Below are positions 9,123-17,569 of a stretch of 64,000 bases of DNA, piece by piece; position 1 is the first letter of the stretch; every line of letters begins with the position of its first letter. The notes beneath the pieces were generated by a model. The model was given only the letters and a program-made list of their open reading frames with translations, had not been told where the DNA came from and ran no database searches. This DNA comes from Pseudooceanicola marinus (lineage in GTDB: Bacteria; Pseudomonadota; Alphaproteobacteria; Rhodobacterales; Rhodobacteraceae). The position numbers and the translations under genes were made by a program. The stretch spans positions 62,001-126,000 of the forward strand of contig NZ_JAIVMC010000006.1 in the NCBI RefSeq assembly GCF_020177265.1. Direction: 5' to 3'.

Positions 9123-9653
9123 TCAATGCAGGCGCAGCCTTGCCCGTTCCCAGATCACGACCGATTGAGCCCCGGATCCGCCCCCCTGCCCGCTCGCCGC
9201 GCGCTGCACCTCGGCCACCAGGCGCGAGGTGCGGATGTCCGGCAGGGCGGCGAAGACATCGAAAAGCGCCTCGGCGCCTTCGGCGTTCAACGGGATCTCC
9301 AACGGCGGCTGGCCGGACTGACTGAGGCGCCAGCAGGGCGGTGTGCGGCCCGCGTCCAGTTCCAGTTTCGAGATGTCCGACAGCGCCACCACGCCGCCGG
9401 TGAAGGGGCCGAAGTAGCCCACCTGGCCCTCGGTCACCTGAACCACGCCCGGGCCGCCCGCGCCGGTGCGGAAGCGGCCGCGCTGCACGCCGGTCACCGC
9501 CAGCGCCAGGCCGATCAGCGCCATGACGCCGCCGATCCAGGGAATGTAGCCATGCGCCGTCAGCGCCCACCACAGCCCCCAGGCCAGCAGGGCCGCGCCG
9601 ATCAGCGCCTCGCGCCAGCGCATAAGGGCGGTTTTCACCTCGGGTCGGATCAT
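9123..9653 (-). CDS. Membrane protein of unknown function
   Basis: The 176-residue product carries two adjacent membrane helices near the N terminus (about residues 13-32 and 36-55) followed by a cytoplasmic-looking soluble domain with 'GVVQVTEGQVGYFGPFTGGV' (about 69-88) and alternating beta strands. I do not recognise a named family. The start codon overlaps the stop of the upstream acetyltransferase gene by four bases (ATGA), which strongly supports this start and coupled translation in the rsmE-gshA unit. Confidence 0.75.
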   Translation of the reverse strand: MIRPEVKTALMRWREALIGAALLAWGLWWALTAHGYIPWIGGVMALIGLALAVTGVQRGRFRTGAGGPGVVQVTEGQVGYFGPFTGGVVALSDISKLELDAGRTPPCWRLSQSGQPPLEIPLNAEGAEALFDVFAALPDIRTSRLVAEVQRAASGQGGGSGAQSVVIWERARLRLH

Positions 9654-10528
9654 GCGGGCCCCTCCCCGGGAATGGTCAGCAGACGGTCGGCAAGCGCCAC
9701 GCGGTAGTCGCCGACGCGGACGAAGCCCAGGGCCTCATAGGCGCGGGCGGCGGCCGCATTGTTGGCAAAGAGGACGGCCAGGCGGGCGCCCGCCTGCGCC
9801 TCCTCCTGCAAGAGCGCGCGGGTAACGCGCCGACCCAGCCCTCGGTTGCGCGTCTCCGGCGGCACGAAGACGCCACCGACCTGCACCACGTCCCCCACCC
9901 GGGCGTTGATGCCTGCCATGGCCACGGGCTGGCCGTCGTCCAGCATCAGCCGCATGGGAAAGCCCGCGATGGCGGCCCGGGCCCGCGACAGGGCATCGGC
10001 GCGCGCCTGCGCCGCGTCGGCATGTGCCGTGCCGATCTCGGCCTCGTAGGTCGCGAACCAGTCGGTCAGCAGCGCCTCGTCCCCGGGTTGGGCGGGGCGG
10101 ATCACCTCGTCACCCGCCGGCAGGTCGCGCAGGGGCAGACGGTACAGCGGCTCGACATTGTCATGCGCCACCGCACCCGCCAGCCCCAGGGCCGACAGCA
10201 GCCGCGCGGCCATTTCCGCCTCGCCGGTCAGTGCGCGCAGCCCCTGCCCGGCCCAGGCGCGCGCGGCGCCGGCAAAGGCCTCCGGCTCCAGCCCCGGGCA
10301 TTGCACCAGGGTGTAGCCGCCCGAGGTCCGGCCGAAGACGGCACGGATCGGCCCTTCGGCGGGGAAAATCAGAAACTCGGTGGCATGGGGATGATCGCCC
10401 GAACCCACGCCATGGGCCGCCAGGTTGCTGCGCAGGAACATCGAGGTTTCGGGGTAACGGGACAGAAAGGCCTCCAGCGTCGCCGCATCCTCGGGCTCGG
10501 CGCGCCGCAGGGTGTCGGGCGCGGTCAT
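9650..10528 (-). CDS. GNAT-family N-acetyltransferase
   Basis: I start at 10528 because the ATG overlaps the rsmE stop by one base (TGATG). The 292-residue product is long for a single GNAT domain: the C-terminal 150 residues hold the acetyl-CoA fold, with 'VGGVFVPPETRNRGLGRRVT' (about 222-241) as the Q/RxxGxG/A pyrophosphate loop and 'LFANNAAAARAYEALGFVRV' (about 257-276) as the last helix. The N-terminal half resembles a degenerate second GNAT-like module. The substrate is unknown. It sits between rsmE and a membrane protein gene in a tightly packed unit. Confidence 0.85.
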   Translation of the reverse strand: MTAPDTLRRAEPEDAATLEAFLSRYPETSMFLRSNLAAHGVGSGDHPHATEFLIFPAEGPIRAVFGRTSGGYTLVQCPGLEPEAFAGAARAWAGQGLRALTGEAEMAARLLSALGLAGAVAHDNVEPLYRLPLRDLPAGDEVIRPAQPGDEALLTDWFATYEAEIGTAHADAAQARADALSRARAAIAGFPMRLMLDDGQPVAMAGINARVGDVVQVGGVFVPPETRNRGLGRRVTRALLQEEAQAGARLAVLFANNAAAARAYEALGFVRVGDYRVALADRLLTIPGEGPA

Positions 10529-11274
10529 CACCAATCCCCCAGGGTCGCCTGCCACAAGGTCAGCGCGGCCACGGCGGCGGTATCGGCACGCAGGATGCGC
10601 GGGCCAAGCTGCACCGGCCACACGAAGGGCTGGCTGTGCAGCCGACGCCGTTCGGCGGGGGAAAAGCCGCCCTCGGGGCCGATCAGCACCGCCCAGGCCC
10701 CCCTTGGCGCATCGGCCAGAGGCCGCGGGGCGCCGTCGGGCGTGCCGTAGCTGGCATCGGCGAAGGCCTCGTCGCAGACCATCAGCTGCCGGTCTTCCGG
10801 CCAGTCGGCCAGCAGGCGGTCCAGCTTCACCAAATCCTCCACCTCGGCCACGTGGGTGGCGCCGCATTGCTCGGCCGCCTCCACCGCATGGGCCTGCAGC
10901 CGGTCGCGGCGGATACGTTCGGCATTGGTGAACTCGGTCTGCACCGGCTGGATCTTCGCCGCGCCCATCTCAGCCGCCTTTTCGACGATGAAGTCGGTGC
11001 GCGCCTTCTTGATCGGGGCAAAAAGCAGCCAGAGGTCGGGCGGATGGGACTGCGGCCGCGACTGGCTGCGACAGACGAGTTCGCCGCCGCGCTTGCCGGC
11101 CTGCGTCACCTCCGCCTGCCATTCGCCATCGCGCCCGTTGAACAGCGCCACCATGGTCCCTTCGCCCTGGCGCATCACGCCAAAGAGGTAATGCGCCTGG
11201 TCGCGGTCGAGCGGAACGGTTTGCCCTTGCCCCAGCGGGTGCTCTACACAGAGCCTGATCTTCGCCATATCCAT
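10528..11274 (-). CDS. rsmE: 16S rRNA (uracil1498-N3)-methyltransferase
   Basis: The 248-residue product methylates U1498 of 16S rRNA using S-adenosylmethionine. It shows the N-terminal PUA-like part ('RLCVEHPLGQGQTVPLDRDQ') and the C-terminal SPOUT knot with the signature 'VLIGPEGGFSPAER' (about residues 195-208) and 'GPRILRADTAAVAAL' (about 224-238). It is the first gene of the unit running to gshA and is divergent from ubiA with only 11 bases between the two start codons, so the promoters must overlap the coding regions. Confidence 0.95.
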   Translation of the reverse strand: MDMAKIRLCVEHPLGQGQTVPLDRDQAHYLFGVMRQGEGTMVALFNGRDGEWQAEVTQAGKRGGELVCRSQSRPQSHPPDLWLLFAPIKKARTDFIVEKAAEMGAAKIQPVQTEFTNAERIRRDRLQAHAVEAAEQCGATHVAEVEDLVKLDRLLADWPEDRQLMVCDEAFADASYGTPDGAPRPLADAPRGAWAVLIGPEGGFSPAERRRLHSQPFVWPVQLGPRILRADTAAVAALTLWQATLGDW

Positions 11275-11285
11275 GAGGCCTACAT

Positions 11286-12263
11286 ATGACCAGCGGACCC
11301 ACGACGCCAGAGCAACGCACCCTCGCCGGTCAGGTCTCTGATGCGGTCAGCGGCAACTGGGTCGACACGCTCGCCCCTGCCTGGACCCGTCCCTACCTGC
11401 GCCTCAGCCGCGCGGACCGGCCGATCGGCACCTGGCTGCTGCTGCTGCCCTGCTGGTGGGGTCTGTTCCTGGCCATGGCGGCGGGCGGCGACCCGCGCTG
11501 GCAGGATTTGTGGATCTTCCTGGGCTGCGGCGCCGGCGCCTGGCTGATGCGCGGCGCGGGCTGCACCTGGAACGACATCACCGACCGCAAGTTCGACGGC
11601 ATGGTCGAGCGCACCAAGTCGCGGCCCATCCCCTCGGGCCAGGTGACCACGCAACAGGCAGTGGCCTGGATGGTGATTCAGGCGCTTGTGGCCTTCTGCA
11701 TCCTGCTGACCTTCCCCCTGCCCGCCATCGTGCTGGGAATCATCGCGCTCGGCCCGGTCTGCATCTACCCCTTTGCCAAGCGGTTCACCTGGTGGCCGCA
11801 GGTCTTCCTCGGCCTGGCGTTCAACTGGGGCGCCCTGCTGGCCTGGACGGCGCATAGCGGCTCGCTCGGCTGGCCGGCCGTCGTCCTTTACGTGGCGGGC
11901 ATCGCCTGGACGCTGTTCTACGACACCATCTATGCCCACCAGGACAAGGAAGACGACGCGCTGATCGGGGTGAAATCCACCGCGCGGCTGTTCATGGACC
12001 GCACGCCGGCCTGGCTGGCCCGCTTCCTGGTGGCCGCCGTGTCGCTGATGGGTCTGGCGGTGATCCTCGCCGTCATGCCGCGCCAGGACCCGTCGGCGCT
12101 GATCCTCGCCCTGCTGGGCCCCTGGGCCATGGGGTTCCACCTGCTGTGGCAGCTGAAAACCTTCGACAGCGAGAACATGGACGGGCTGCTGATGCTTTTC
12201 CGGTCTAACCGCAATGCCGGCCTCCTGCCCTTGCCGTTTTTCGCCGTTGCCTTTCTGCTGTGA
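11286..12263 (+). CDS. ubiA: 4-hydroxybenzoate polyprenyltransferase
   Basis: The 325-residue integral membrane enzyme attaches the polyprenyl tail to 4-hydroxybenzoate in ubiquinone synthesis. The two Asp-rich motifs that bind Mg-pyrophosphate are intact: 'NDITDRKFDGMVERTKSRP' (about residues 96-114) and 'DTIYAHQDKEDDALIGVKS' (about 214-232). Eight to nine membrane helices can be traced. It is divergent from rsmE and is followed 59 bases later by an OmpA-type gene. Confidence 0.95.
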   Translation: MTSGPTTPEQRTLAGQVSDAVSGNWVDTLAPAWTRPYLRLSRADRPIGTWLLLLPCWWGLFLAMAAGGDPRWQDLWIFLGCGAGAWLMRGAGCTWNDITDRKFDGMVERTKSRPIPSGQVTTQQAVAWMVIQALVAFCILLTFPLPAIVLGIIALGPVCIYPFAKRFTWWPQVFLGLAFNWGALLAWTAHSGSLGWPAVVLYVAGIAWTLFYDTIYAHQDKEDDALIGVKSTARLFMDRTPAWLARFLVAAVSLMGLAVILAVMPRQDPSALILALLGPWAMGFHLLWQLKTFDSENMDGLLMLFRSNRNAGLLPLPFFAVAFLL

Positions 12264-12322
12264 TTGCAACCCCTCCCCCGCACCTTTAGAGAAAGCGTGA
12301 CTTCAACGACGCAAGACCGCCC

Positions 12323-14287
12323 ATGCGACTTTCCGCCATCGCCATCCTTTCCGGTGCCTTCGCGACCGCAGCCGCCGGCAGCCTGGTCGCCGCCGGCTTC
12401 ACGGTCCGCTTGGTCGAGAACAACTCCGAGATCACGGTCCGCAATTCCCTCGACATGAACGACCTCGGCTGGGCCGAGGTGAAGGCCGACGGATTGCAGG
12501 TGATCCTGTCGGGCGTGGCGCCCACCGAGGCGCGCCGTTTCTCGGCGAAATCGGTCGCCAGCTCGGTCGTCGATGCCTCGCGGGTGATCGACGAGATGGA
12601 CGTCGAATCGCGGACCGGCATCGCCCCGCCGCGGTTCTCGGTCGAAATCCTGCGGAATGGCGCGGAGCTGTCGCTGATCGGGCTGATCCCGATGCAGTAC
12701 GACCGCGACGCCCTGGTTGAACGCGCCGGTCGCCTGAGCGGCGTCGACGAGGTGTCGGACCTGCTGCAGACCGCCGATTACCCCGTGCCCGAGGGCTGGG
12801 GGGATACCATCGACTATGCGCTTGAGGCCCTGCGCGAGCTGCCGCAGTCCAAAATCTCACTCTCCGCCGGCGAGGTGTCGATCACCGCGATGAGCCGCAG
12901 CGCCGATGAAAAGCGCGAGATGCAGGCCGCGCTGACCCGCGCCGCGGGCACCGACATCGACCTGACGATGGACATCTCCGCGCCGCGCCCGATCATCGCG
13001 CCCTATACCCTGCGTTTCGTGCTGGACGACGAGGGCGCGCGTTTCGACGCCTGTTCCGCCGACACCGAAGCGGCGCGCGACCGCATCCTTTCTGCCGCCC
13101 GCTCCTGGGGGGCGCCCGACACGGCGGGCTGCGTGATCGGCCTGGGCGTGCCGTCCTCGGACTGGTCGCAGGCCGCGTCGATGTCGATCCGCGCCGTGGG
13201 CGAACTTGGGGGCGGCACCGTCACCTTCTCGGACGCCGACATTTCGCTGATCGCGGCCCAGGGCACCGCCTCCGGTCTTTTCGATCGCGTCGTCGGCGAG
13301 CTGGAGAACAGCCTGCCTGAGGTCTATTCCCTGGCCGCCGTACTGCCCGAAGCCCCCGACGAGGAAGCCGAGGGTCCGCCGGAATTCACCGCCACGCTCA
13401 GCCCCGAAGGCCTGATGCAGATCCGCGGGCGCCTGGGGGACGAGATCACCCGCCGCGCCGCCGAATCGCTGGCGCAGGCGCGCTTCGGCTCTGAAAACGT
13501 CTATGCCGCCGCGCGTCTGGACGAGACGCTGCCGGAGACCTGGCCCCTGCGGGTGCTGACGGCGCTGGACGCGCTGTCGCAGCTGTCCAACGGGTCTGTC
13601 ACCGTCACGCCCGACGCCATCGAGATCCGCGGCAACACCGGCAATGCCGAGGCCAGCGATGCCATCGCGCGCCTGCTGGGCGAGAAGCTGGGCGCCTCGG
13701 GCACCTACGACATCGCCGTCACCTACCAGGAAGAGCTGGATCCGGTCGCCTCGATCCCGACGCCGGAGGAATGCCTGGCGGATCTGCAGGCCATCCAGAC
13801 CGCCGATCAGAAGATCAATTTCGAACCCGGCTCGACGAATGTGGATGCCGCCAGCCTCGATCTGCTTGACCGCATGGCCGAGGTGCTGAAGGAATGCCCC
13901 AACCTGCCGCTGCAGATCGCCGGTCACACGGACAGCCAGGGCCGCGAGGAAATGAACCTCAGCCTGTCGCAGCAACGCGCCCAGGCCGTGCTGAACGAGC
14001 TGCGCCTGCGTCGCGTGCTGACCCGCACCTTCGAGGCGGAAGGCTATGGTGAGACGACGCCGATCGCCGATAACGGAACCGAAGCGGGCCGCGAGGCGAA
14101 TCGCCGGATCGAGTTCAGCCTGATCGACACCGCCGACGAAACGGCGGAAGATGAGGCGGAAGAGACGGGCGAGACCGCAGAGGACTCGGCACAGGATACG
14201 GCGGACACCGCAGACGGCCCTGACGACGCGGCGGCAGAGGATGGCGCCGGCGACGAGGACACAGAGGCCGGCTCGGGCGACGAGTAA
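12323..14287 (+). CDS. OmpA-family cell-envelope protein with BON-like repeats and acidic tail
   Basis: The 654-residue product begins with a signal-like segment (about residues 1-24). Residues 30-490 contain repeated BON-like alpha/beta units (for example 'LQVILSGVAPTEARRFSAKS' and 'GVDEVSDLLQTADYPV'). Residues about 496-598 are an OmpA C-terminal peptidoglycan-binding domain, with 'INFEPGSTNVDAASLDLLDR', 'IAGHTDSQGREEMNLSLSQQ' and 'GREANRRIEF'. The last 50 or so residues are a low-complexity tail of Glu, Asp, Ala and Thr, encoded by a biased stretch at about 14130-14284. It probably anchors in the periplasm to peptidoglycan; the exact role is unknown. The next gene, 51 bases on, encodes a coiled-coil membrane protein. 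Confidence 0.85.
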   Translation: MRLSAIAILSGAFATAAAGSLVAAGFTVRLVENNSEITVRNSLDMNDLGWAEVKADGLQVILSGVAPTEARRFSAKSVASSVVDASRVIDEMDVESRTGIAPPRFSVEILRNGAELSLIGLIPMQYDRDALVERAGRLSGVDEVSDLLQTADYPVPEGWGDTIDYALEALRELPQSKISLSAGEVSITAMSRSADEKREMQAALTRAAGTDIDLTMDISAPRPIIAPYTLRFVLDDEGARFDACSADTEAARDRILSAARSWGAPDTAGCVIGLGVPSSDWSQAASMSIRAVGELGGGTVTFSDADISLIAAQGTASGLFDRVVGELENSLPEVYSLAAVLPEAPDEEAEGPPEFTATLSPEGLMQIRGRLGDEITRRAAESLAQARFGSENVYAAARLDETLPETWPLRVLTALDALSQLSNGSVTVTPDAIEIRGNTGNAEASDAIARLLGEKLGASGTYDIAVTYQEELDPVASIPTPEECLADLQAIQTADQKINFEPGSTNVDAASLDLLDRMAEVLKECPNLPLQIAGHTDSQGREEMNLSLSQQRAQAVLNELRLRRVLTRTFEAEGYGETTPIADNGTEAGREANRRIEFSLIDTADETAEDEAEETGETAEDSAQDTADTADGPDDAAAEDGAGDEDTEAGSGDE

Positions 14288-14338
14288 GAGATATTCCGGC
14301 CGGGCGCCCGCCCGGCCATGACGACGAGGACCCACCGG

Positions 14339-14668
14339 GTGAACAGGACCGAATTCATCATCGCCACGGCCATCATTCTGTTCGTGGCCTTCTGCCTCGG
14401 CTGGTTCGCCTACTGGCTGATCCATCGCTTCACCCGGGTGGCCAGCGCCGACATCGGCGAGCTGGAACGCATGGCGCAGGAGTTGCACGAGGCCGAGGAA
14501 ACGCGCGACCAGGCGATCACCTACCTGCAGCAGCGCGAGGCGGAGCTGACCAACCAGCTGTCGCAGACCGAGGCCGAGCTGTCGGCAGCGATGGACGGCC
14601 TGCGCGAGGCGCGCTCCGAGGCGGAGGAACTGCGCGCCTATATCGAGCGCGTCCACCAGCCCGGCTGA
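14339..14668 (+). CDS. Small membrane protein with coiled coil
   Basis: I prefer the GTG at 14339 over the ATG at 14318: a GAGGA site lies eight bases before the GTG, and nothing similar precedes the ATG. The product is then 109 residues: one membrane helix ('FIIATAIILFVAFCLGWFAY', about 5-24) and a long charged heptad-like helix rich in Glu, Gln and Leu (about 37-105), which should form a coiled coil. I do not know its function. It follows the OmpA-type gene and ends beside a hairpin-rich repeat cluster. Confidence 0.75.
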   Translation: MNRTEFIIATAIILFVAFCLGWFAYWLIHRFTRVASADIGELERMAQELHEAEETRDQAITYLQQREAELTNQLSQTEAELSAAMDGLREARSEAEELRAYIERVHQPG

Positions 14669-14688
14669 GGCGCCCCGACAGGCCGCGG

Positions 14689-14875
14689 CAGGGGGCTCTG
14701 CCCCCGTCTCCGGTCCGGAGACTCCCCCGGAGCATTGTCGACGAAGTGAAGACAGGGGCGTGACGCCCCGCAGGCCAAGGTGTCAGCCCGGACGGCCGCC
14801 GTGGCCTTTCGCGCCGCCCCTCAGGCTTCACCTTGTCTGAAATACTCCCGCCGGAGGCATCGGCCGCAGGCCGAC
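14689..14875. repeat. Hairpin-rich intergenic repeat cluster (copy A)
   Basis: Between two convergent genes lies a non-coding stretch of tandem perfect hairpins: GGGGGC/GCCCCC at 14691-14705, GTCTCCG/CGGAGAC at 14706-14722, GGGGCG/CGCCCC at 14755-14769, and CGGCC/GGCCG near 14861-14873. The segment 14691-14737 is nearly identical, in inverse orientation, to 51155-51201 between nrdE and nrdF, with about five differences by eye. A degenerate inverted partner ('GAAATACTCCCGCCGGAGG') lies at about 14839-14857. This looks like a dispersed gene-end repeat. Confidence 0.7.
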
Positions 14876-14887
14876 CGGGGCGGCGTG

Positions 14888-15355
14888 TCAGCCCTGCCGC
14901 CAGCGGTCCAGGGCGGCTTCATCCTCGGCCTTGGCCGCCACCCAGCTGTCGCCCGCCTCCGTCGTTTCCTTCTTCCAGAAGGGCGCGCGGCTTTTCAGGT
15001 AGTCCATCAGGAAATCCGCCGCCGCGAAGGCCGCCGCGCGATGCGCCGAGGCCGTGGCGACCATCATGATCGGCTCTTCGGGGCGCATCAGGCCGTAGCG
15101 GTGCAGGATCAGGACGGGGCCCAGATCCCAGCGGCCCGCGGCCTCCTCGGCGATGGCGGTCAGCGCCTTCTCGGTCATGCCGGGATAATGCTCGATCTCC
15201 ATCGCGTGCAACCCGCCACCCGGCAGGTCCCGGACCAGCCCGGTGAAGGTGACCACGGCGCCGGCGCCGGACCGGGCGGCGAGCTGGTCAAAATCACTGA
15301 GCAGGGCGCCGGGATCGAAGGCCGCCTCCTGCACGCGGATCTGCAGGTCGCCCAT
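14888..15355 (-). CDS. moaE: Molybdopterin synthase catalytic subunit MoaE
   Basis: The 155-residue product is the large subunit of molybdopterin synthase, which inserts two sulfurs into precursor Z. It shows 'GAVVTFTGLVRD' (about residues 32-43), 'MEIEHYPGMTEKAL' (about 52-65), 'HRYGLMRPEEPIMMVATASA' (about 86-105) and the catalytic 'KSRAPFWKKE' (about 121-130, with the active-site lysines). It starts one base after the moaD stop, so the two subunits are translated together. Confidence 0.95.
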   Translation of the reverse strand: MGDLQIRVQEAAFDPGALLSDFDQLAARSGAGAVVTFTGLVRDLPGGGLHAMEIEHYPGMTEKALTAIAEEAAGRWDLGPVLILHRYGLMRPEEPIMMVATASAHRAAAFAAADFLMDYLKSRAPFWKKETTEAGDSWVAAKAEDEAALDRWRQG

Positions 15356-15356
15356 C

Positions 15357-15611
15357 TCAGCCCCCGGTCATCGGGGGGAAGAAGGCCACCTCGCGCACGC
15401 CGGCCAGCGACGCGTCGAACTCCGCCAGTTCCTGGTCCAACGCCACGCGCACCGCCGAGAGGTCGGCGAAGGCCAGGGCATAACGATCCTCGCGCGCCGC
15501 CAGTTCGGCGACCAGTTCCGCCGGGGTTTCGGCCTTTGTCTCCCAGGTTTCGCGCGGCAGGCCGATGCGTTCGCGCAGCCAGGCGAAATAGACGATCTGC
15601 AGGGATTGCAT
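15357..15611 (-). CDS. moaD: Molybdopterin synthase sulfur carrier subunit MoaD
   Basis: I start at 15611 because a GGAGGT site stands just upstream; an earlier in-frame ATG at 15644 has none and would overlap the end of pgsA. The 84-residue product has the ubiquitin-like fold length and ends in the required Gly-Gly ('FFPPMTGG') that is thiocarboxylated by MoeB. It lies 29 bases after pgsA and one base before moaE, forming a pgsA-moaD-moaE unit. Confidence 0.94.
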   Translation of the reverse strand: MQSLQIVYFAWLRERIGLPRETWETKAETPAELVAELAAREDRYALAFADLSAVRVALDQELAEFDASLAGVREVAFFPPMTGG

Positions 15612-15640
15612 GGTTACCTCCGTCGCGTGTCGGGGGCGCG

Positions 15641-16303
15641 TCACTCGTCGCGCAGATGCGGGCGGGCCTTGAGGAAGTAGTCCGCCCCGGTGATCACCGT
15701 CAGAACCGCCGCGATCCAGACCAGGGCGAGCCCGGCCCAGGTGGCAAGGTCGTTGAGCAGGAAGAGCGGACGCAGGCCCATCTCGTCCGGCGCCTCGCCA
15801 TCGAGGATAGCCGTGACATGGCCGTTGTCGAGGCCGAAGACCGCCTCACCCAGGGTGTGTTCGGCGATCCCCTGCGCCAGCAGCACGGCAATGGCAACCA
15901 TCTGCGCCGTGGTCTTCCACTTCGCCAGCTTGGTCACCTTCAGCAGCCCGGCCGTGTCGCCCAGGTATTCGCGCAAGCCAGAGACGAAGACCTCGCGGAA
16001 GAGTATCAACGCGGCGGGCAGGATCAGCAGCGCCGAGAGGGTGGAGAAATGCGCCAGCACCATCAGCGCAATCACCACCATCGCCTTGTCGGCGATCGGG
16101 TCCAGCATGGTGCCCAGTTTCGACACCTGCTGCCATTTGCGGGCCAGGTAGCCGTCGGCATAATCGGTCAGCGAGGCGACGACGAACAGGACCAGCGCGC
16201 AGGCGTCGGCAAAGGGCCGGGGCAGCGCCAGGAAACAGATCGCGATGCCGGGCGCGGCGGCCAGGCGCAGGAGGGTCAGCAGGTTGGGCAGGGTCAGTTG
16301 CAT
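15641..16303 (-). CDS. pgsA: CDP-diacylglycerol-glycerol-3-phosphate 3-phosphatidyltransferase
   Basis: The 220-residue integral membrane enzyme makes phosphatidylglycerol phosphate. The CDP-alcohol phosphotransferase motif D-x2-D-G-x2-A-R-x8-9-G-x3-D-x3-D is present as 'DYADGYLARKWQQVSKLG' then 'TMLDPIADK' (about residues 46-72). Five or six membrane helices follow. It is the first gene of a unit with moaD and moaE and is divergent from the S49 peptidase gene. Confidence 0.95.
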   Translation of the reverse strand: MQLTLPNLLTLLRLAAAPGIAICFLALPRPFADACALVLFVVASLTDYADGYLARKWQQVSKLGTMLDPIADKAMVVIALMVLAHFSTLSALLILPAALILFREVFVSGLREYLGDTAGLLKVTKLAKWKTTAQMVAIAVLLAQGIAEHTLGEAVFGLDNGHVTAILDGEAPDEMGLRPLFLLNDLATWAGLALVWIAAVLTVITGADYFLKARPHLRDE

Positions 16304-16442
16304 GGCCCCCTCCTACTCCGCCGCGCGCGCCGGGGAAAGATCCTTCGCGCAGGCGTGAGCCGCCGAATGTTTTTTCCGCCTTTGCCCCGGGATTGCCCCT
16401 GGCCATCTTGCCTGCCGCAAGCCCCCGCCTTACATCCTCCTC

Positions 16443-17240
16443 ATGGCAGTTCGGAACCCCTTCAAGAAACGCGGCCCCACCGTCGCGGTCGTCAGGCTGA
16501 GCGGCATGATCGCCACCGGCGCACGTGCCTCTCTCAACGATGAGGCGCTAGCCCCGGTGATCGAGCGCGCCTTCAAGCGCGGCAAGCCCGCCGCCGTGGC
16601 CCTGGTCATCAATTCACCCGGCGGCTCGCCGGTGCAAAGTTCGCTGATCGCCGCGCGCATCCGGCGGCTCGCCGAGGAAAAGAAGATCCCGGTGCTGGCC
16701 TTCGTCGAAGACGTGGCGGCCTCGGGTGGCTACTGGCTGGCCTGCGCCGGGGATGAGATCATCGCCGACGAAAGCTCGATGCTGGGCTCCATCGGGGTGA
16801 TCTCCTCGAGCTTCGGCGCCCATGTCTTCCTCGCCCGTCAGGGGATCGAGCGCCGCGTCTATACCGCCGGCGAAAGCAAGAGCATGCTGGACCCGTTCCA
16901 GCCCGAGAAGGAAGAGGACGTGGCCCGGCTGAAGGACCTGCTGGGCGATATCCATGGCCATTTCATCGCCCATGTGAAGAAACGCCGCGCCGACCGGCTG
17001 AAATCCGATCCCGATCTCTTCACCGGGCGCGTCTGGCTGGGCCAGGCGGCGGTCGATCTGGGCCTGGCCGATTCCATCGGTCACCTGGTGCCGGTGCTGA
17101 AGGAACGCTACGGCAAGGACGTGAAGCTGCGCCATTACGGGCGCAAGCGCGGCTGGATGCAGCGCCTGGGCGCCTCGGTGCTGGGCGAGGCGCTGGTGAC
17201 GGTCGAGGAACGCGCGGCCTACGCGCGGTTCGGCCTGTGA
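16443..17240 (+). CDS. S49-family (SppA/SohB-like) serine peptidase
   Basis: The 265-residue product belongs to the signal-peptide peptidase A family, which uses a Ser-Lys dyad. The nucleophile motif is 'VAASGGYWLACAGDEI' (about residues 92-107) and the Lys motif is 'YTAGESKSMLDPF' (about 140-152); the oxyanion-type 'LVINSPGGSPVQSS' is at about 53-66. It is the short single-domain form and has no clear N-terminal membrane helix, so it may act at the membrane face through partners. The gene is divergent from pgsA. Confidence 0.88.
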   Translation: MAVRNPFKKRGPTVAVVRLSGMIATGARASLNDEALAPVIERAFKRGKPAAVALVINSPGGSPVQSSLIAARIRRLAEEKKIPVLAFVEDVAASGGYWLACAGDEIIADESSMLGSIGVISSSFGAHVFLARQGIERRVYTAGESKSMLDPFQPEKEEDVARLKDLLGDIHGHFIAHVKKRRADRLKSDPDLFTGRVWLGQAAVDLGLADSIGHLVPVLKERYGKDVKLRHYGRKRGWMQRLGASVLGEALVTVEERAAYARFGL

Positions 17241-17355
17241 TCGCAGCCCTGCTGCCCTTCGCGATCAGCCACCCGGCCGTTTCGGCCGCCGGGGTGCCGC
17301 GCCCCCGTGCTGACAAGGCACGGAACAGGGCACAGGCAGCAGGACCGGCCCCTTC

Positions 17356-17562
17356 ATGCTGCTGAAGATCGTCTTTCTCTTTCTCGTCGGCATGGCCGTG
17401 CTGGCCATGTTCGGCAAGCTGTCGCTGCTGCGCAAGCTGGGCAGCGATGTCCTGAAACCCGCACGCCGCGTCTCTGCGACCTGCCCCGACTGCGGGCGGC
17501 ACCGGATCGGCAAGGGCCCCTGCCCCTGCAAGACCGGCACAGAAAACCGTAAGGGGAGTTAA
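17356..17562 (+). CDS. Small membrane-anchored zinc-ribbon-like protein
   Basis: The 68-residue product has one N-terminal membrane helix ('LLKIVFLFLVGMAVLAMFGK') followed by a basic linker and a compact cysteine cluster, 'CPDCGRHRIGKGPCPCK' (about residues 43-59), that looks like a minimal zinc ribbon. Function unknown. It lies seven bases before the cation exchanger gene on the same strand and is probably cotranscribed with it. Confidence 0.75.
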   Translation: MLLKIVFLFLVGMAVLAMFGKLSLLRKLGSDVLKPARRVSATCPDCGRHRIGKGPCPCKTGTENRKGS

Positions 17563-17569
17563 TCCGCGA

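Noticed and set aside
12857-14656. About 600-codon open frame on the minus strand opposite the OmpA-type gene
   Set aside because: Antisense shadow: composition is Arg/Gly/His/Gln-biased, and the opposite strand has a clear OmpA domain.
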